Positions 62,007 through 64,000 of a stretch of 64,000 bases of DNA are shown here, piece by piece. Below the pieces are notes generated by a model. It was not told where the DNA came from. It did no database searches and saw only the letters and a list, made by a program, of their open reading frames with translations. The position numbers and the translations under genes are program-made. This DNA is from JAVSMW01 sp032027005 (lineage in GTDB: Bacteria; Bacillota; Thermincolia; Thermincolales; UBA2595): contig JAVSMW010000009.1 in the NCBI GenBank assembly GCA_032027005.1, forward strand, positions 105,851 through 169,850. Direction: 5' to 3'. The stretch's first letter is position 1. Every line of letters begins with the position of its first letter.

Positions 62007-63783
62007 GACGGACCTCCTCACTCTCCACTCTTCCCACAGGTATACTAAACGTAAACCTCGCTCCTTTACCATATTCACTGGTTACCCCAACTTGTCCATG
62101 GTGCGCTAAAACTATATTTTTGGCAATGGCTAACCCTAGTCCTGTGCCACTATTACCTTCTCTGGTCCTAGCTTTGTCAACTTTATAAAAGCGCTCCCAA
62201 ACATGAGCTAATTCGCCTGGCTGGATCCCCTCACCGGAATCAGCGACGGAGATTTCGACATATTCCCCCTTAAGTTCGGCGGCAACCCGCACAACCCCGT
62301 GTTCCGGAGTATGCCTGACAGAGTTATCCAGCAGGTTTATCAGAACCTGTTGGAGTTTATCTTCATCACCATTAATCATCGGAATATTTTCGGGAACGCT
62401 GACCTGGAGGGTTTTATGCTGTTCCGCAAATAGCGGAACAAACCTCTCGGTGACTCTAAGAACCAAATCTTGTATGACCACAGGTTCTGTTTTCATATTT
62501 ATATTCCCAGTCTCCAACTGGCTGAGATCAAGGATGTCATTAACTAATCTGCGTAATCGTAAAGTTTCATCAAGGACAATGTTAAGATATTTTTCCCGTT
62601 GTTCCTCATCTTCAGCCAATCCGTCAGTCAGAGCCTCTACATAGCCCTGCAGCAGGCTGAGCGGACTTCTCAGTTCATGGGAAACATTTGCTACAAATTC
62701 GCGTCTGAGAGAATCCAGGCGCTTTTCTTTTGTAATATCATGGAGAACGGCTACAATCCCCCGCACGCCCCCTCTGCCATGCCGGAAAGGTGCCATACTG
62801 AGATTATAGATCCTGTCTCCAATTGTAATATCACATTTTGAGTAATCACTCATAAGTAAGGCCTGATTTGCTTTTTCTTTTAGGACACTTAAGCCGGGAT
62901 AATTTCCTGGCTTTTGCTCAGCCATGACCGGATCCTGCAGAAGTTTTTGGGCCGGTGGGTTCATTAAAAGGATTTTACCACTGATATCAAGAGTGATAAC
63001 AGCATCTGTCATACTGGTTAATATATTAGCCAATTGGTCTTTTTCATTAGATAAGGCATCCATATTTTTCTGCAGTTCGCTGGAAAGAAAATTAAGAGTA
63101 TCTCCTAACAGACCAAGCTCATCATCTGTTTCTGCAGTTACTTTTTCACTGAAATTTCCTTTGGCCATTTCCATGGCTACTCTAATCATATCCATAATCG
63201 GTCTTGTAATTGTCTTAGAAAAAATAAACCCAAGGATCGTAGCCAAAAATATAGTGCCTATGGCTAATAACAGGATTGTTTTTTGGACTGTCCGCACAGT
63301 TTGGGAAACCGGTTCGACAGGAGAGTGCAGAAACACGGCACCCACCACTTCATGGCCGATTTTTATTGGCACTCCTACTGATAATACTGTAGCGTTAATC
63401 CCTGGGTAGGTGCCCCGCTGAGCAACGACTTCCCCCTGTAAAATCTTTTCCACATCAGGATATTCCAGCTTGGTACCTTTATCCATTGAGGTATTATTGA
63501 TGGTGTTTACTCTTATTAACCCGGCTTTGTCAGTAATTACAATTTTAGCATCAATGTATTTGCTGATGTTGTATACTTCAGCCTCCCAGCGCATTGGGTT
63601 ATTGGGTGAGGCCGCTATCATCTCGGCAATCTTAGCACCATTTTTGGCCAGTTCCTGAGACTTTACCATAAAATAGAAATTTTCGAAAAACTGCGAAAGA
63701 AAAAAACCCAGCAGAAACATGACCAGTATTACAAGGACCACCATGGACAGCCATAGTTTTCCCAAAATACTCCTGATAATCAT
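61999..63783 (-). CDS. PhoR/WalK-like sensor histidine kinase
   Basis: Membrane sensor kinase, 594 aa. Two membrane helices (about 10-32 and 168-189) bound an extracytoplasmic Cache-like domain. A HAMP (190-245) and a PAS domain (about 250-350) follow. The HisKA motif FVANVSHELRSPLSLLQG has phospho-acceptor His369. The ATPase domain shows NLLDNSVRHTP, DSGEGI and GTGLGLAI. It overlaps the response regulator stop (ATGA) and yjbQ. The signal is unknown; PhoR, ResE and WalK are possible relatives. Confidence 0.92.
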   Translation of the reverse strand: MIIRSILGKLWLSMVVLVILVMFLLGFFLSQFFENFYFMVKSQELAKNGAKIAEMIAASPNNPMRWEAEVYNISKYIDAKIVITDKAGLIRVNTINNTSMDKGTKLEYPDVEKILQGEVVAQRGTYPGINATVLSVGVPIKIGHEVVGAVFLHSPVEPVSQTVRTVQKTILLLAIGTIFLATILGFIFSKTITRPIMDMIRVAMEMAKGNFSEKVTAETDDELGLLGDTLNFLSSELQKNMDALSNEKDQLANILTSMTDAVITLDISGKILLMNPPAQKLLQDPVMAEQKPGNYPGLSVLKEKANQALLMSDYSKCDITIGDRIYNLSMAPFRHGRGGVRGIVAVLHDITKEKRLDSLRREFVANVSHELRSPLSLLQGYVEALTDGLAEDEEQREKYLNIVLDETLRLRRLVNDILDLSQLETGNINMKTEPVVIQDLVLRVTERFVPLFAEQHKTLQVSVPENIPMINGDEDKLQQVLINLLDNSVRHTPEHGVVRVAAELKGEYVEISVADSGEGIQPGELAHVWERFYKVDKARTREGNSGTGLGLAIAKNIVLAHHGQVGVTSEYGKGARFTFSIPVGRVESEEVRHA

Positions 63784-64000
63784 TTAGCCACCTCAAACTT
63801 GTAACCCACACCCCAGACAGTAGATATGTAACCGGCAGCTTCACCATGTCTGGAGATCTTTTCCCTCAGCTTTTTCACATGAGTATCAACTGTCCTCAGG
63901 TCGCCGTAAAAATCATACCCCCAAACATGCTCCAGCAGCTGTTCCCTGGTGAATACCCGGCCAATATTTTTCGCCAGGAAGGTAAGTAGTTCGAATTCTT
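63780..64000 (-). CDS. OmpR/PhoB-family response regulator, C-terminal part
   Basis: Only the last 72 codons lie in the window: EFELLTFLAKNIGRVFTREQLLEHVWGYDFYGDLRTVDTHVKKLREKI (split here only as evidence of the winged-helix fold), then YISTVWGVGYKF. This is the DNA-binding domain of an OmpR-type regulator. The receiver domain is beyond the right edge. Its stop overlaps the kinase start. Confidence 0.92.
   Translation of the reverse strand, partial: EFELLTFLAKNIGRVFTREQLLEHVWGYDFYGDLRTVDTHVKKLREKISRHGEAAGYISTVWGVGYKFEVAK

Overview
The window looks like a chromosomal scaffold from an anaerobic, spore-forming member of the Firmicutes, probably Peptococcaceae or Desulfotomaculum-like. The lineage is inferred from gene content: a SpoVB-type flippase, candidate Spo0A boxes, Firmicutes-type AddAB, ComFB, YpmA and YlaI small proteins, frequent TTG and GTG starts with strong AGGAGG ribosome sites, and a large HdrABC/flavin-oxidoreductase operon of the kind found in sulfate reducers and syntrophs. 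There is a 566-base run of N (19988-20553) and one isolated N at 49054.

Layout. 308-9763 is a minus-strand block: topB, a nucleoid-associated protein, a DEAD-box helicase coupled to an ABC-F ATPase, a cyclophilin lipoprotein, a HExxH protein, DUF1653 and dinB. 9871-15150 holds a DMT exporter, a plus-strand MacB-like ABC pair, DedA and a TerC protein behind a yybP-ykoY manganese riboswitch. 15345-18401 is a large GlcD/GlpC fusion oxidoreductase with a methionine-rich tail. 18402-21000 is a patchy region with three tiny genes (a Flp pilin, a 35-aa membrane peptide, a YlaI protein), ComFB, the assembly gap and an IS200-type transposase remnant. 21089-29241 has ddl, a PHP phosphoesterase, tRNA-Trp, a GNAT acetyltransferase, spoVB, the queE-folE-ypmA-surE operon and a DUF2225 protein. 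29453-32059 has two TPR proteins. 32135-43767 is an overlapping addB-addA-sbcD-sbcC recombination/nuclease operon. 43950-49427 contains a hemerythrin, a three-gene ABC-2 efflux operon and small membrane or coiled-coil proteins. 49575-56367 is the hdrC-hdrB-hdrA-mvhD/floxD-floxC/B-floxA operon. 57059-61336 has psd-pss and a DinG helicase with an N-terminal exonuclease. 61608 to the right edge holds yjbQ and a PhoR/OmpR-like two-component system.

The most important observation is that hdrA and the adjacent mvhD-like gene are each interrupted by one in-frame UGA. Each UGA stands exactly where the family has a conserved cysteine, and each is followed by a short hairpin at the spacing of a bacterial SECIS. 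I read both as selenoproteins rather than broken genes. The operon would then encode an electron-bifurcating or confurcating complex moving electrons between NAD(P)H, ferredoxin and a disulfide or menaquinone-linked acceptor, with selenium at two cluster or redox sites.

Other structure: three copies of a roughly 120-bp three-hairpin repeat, two of which sit exactly at the ends of terC and dinG; a family of long inverted repeats with CGCAGAGACGCAGAG-like arms; and 10-bp phased TGTCGAA-like motifs upstream of hdrC and of the DUF2225 gene.
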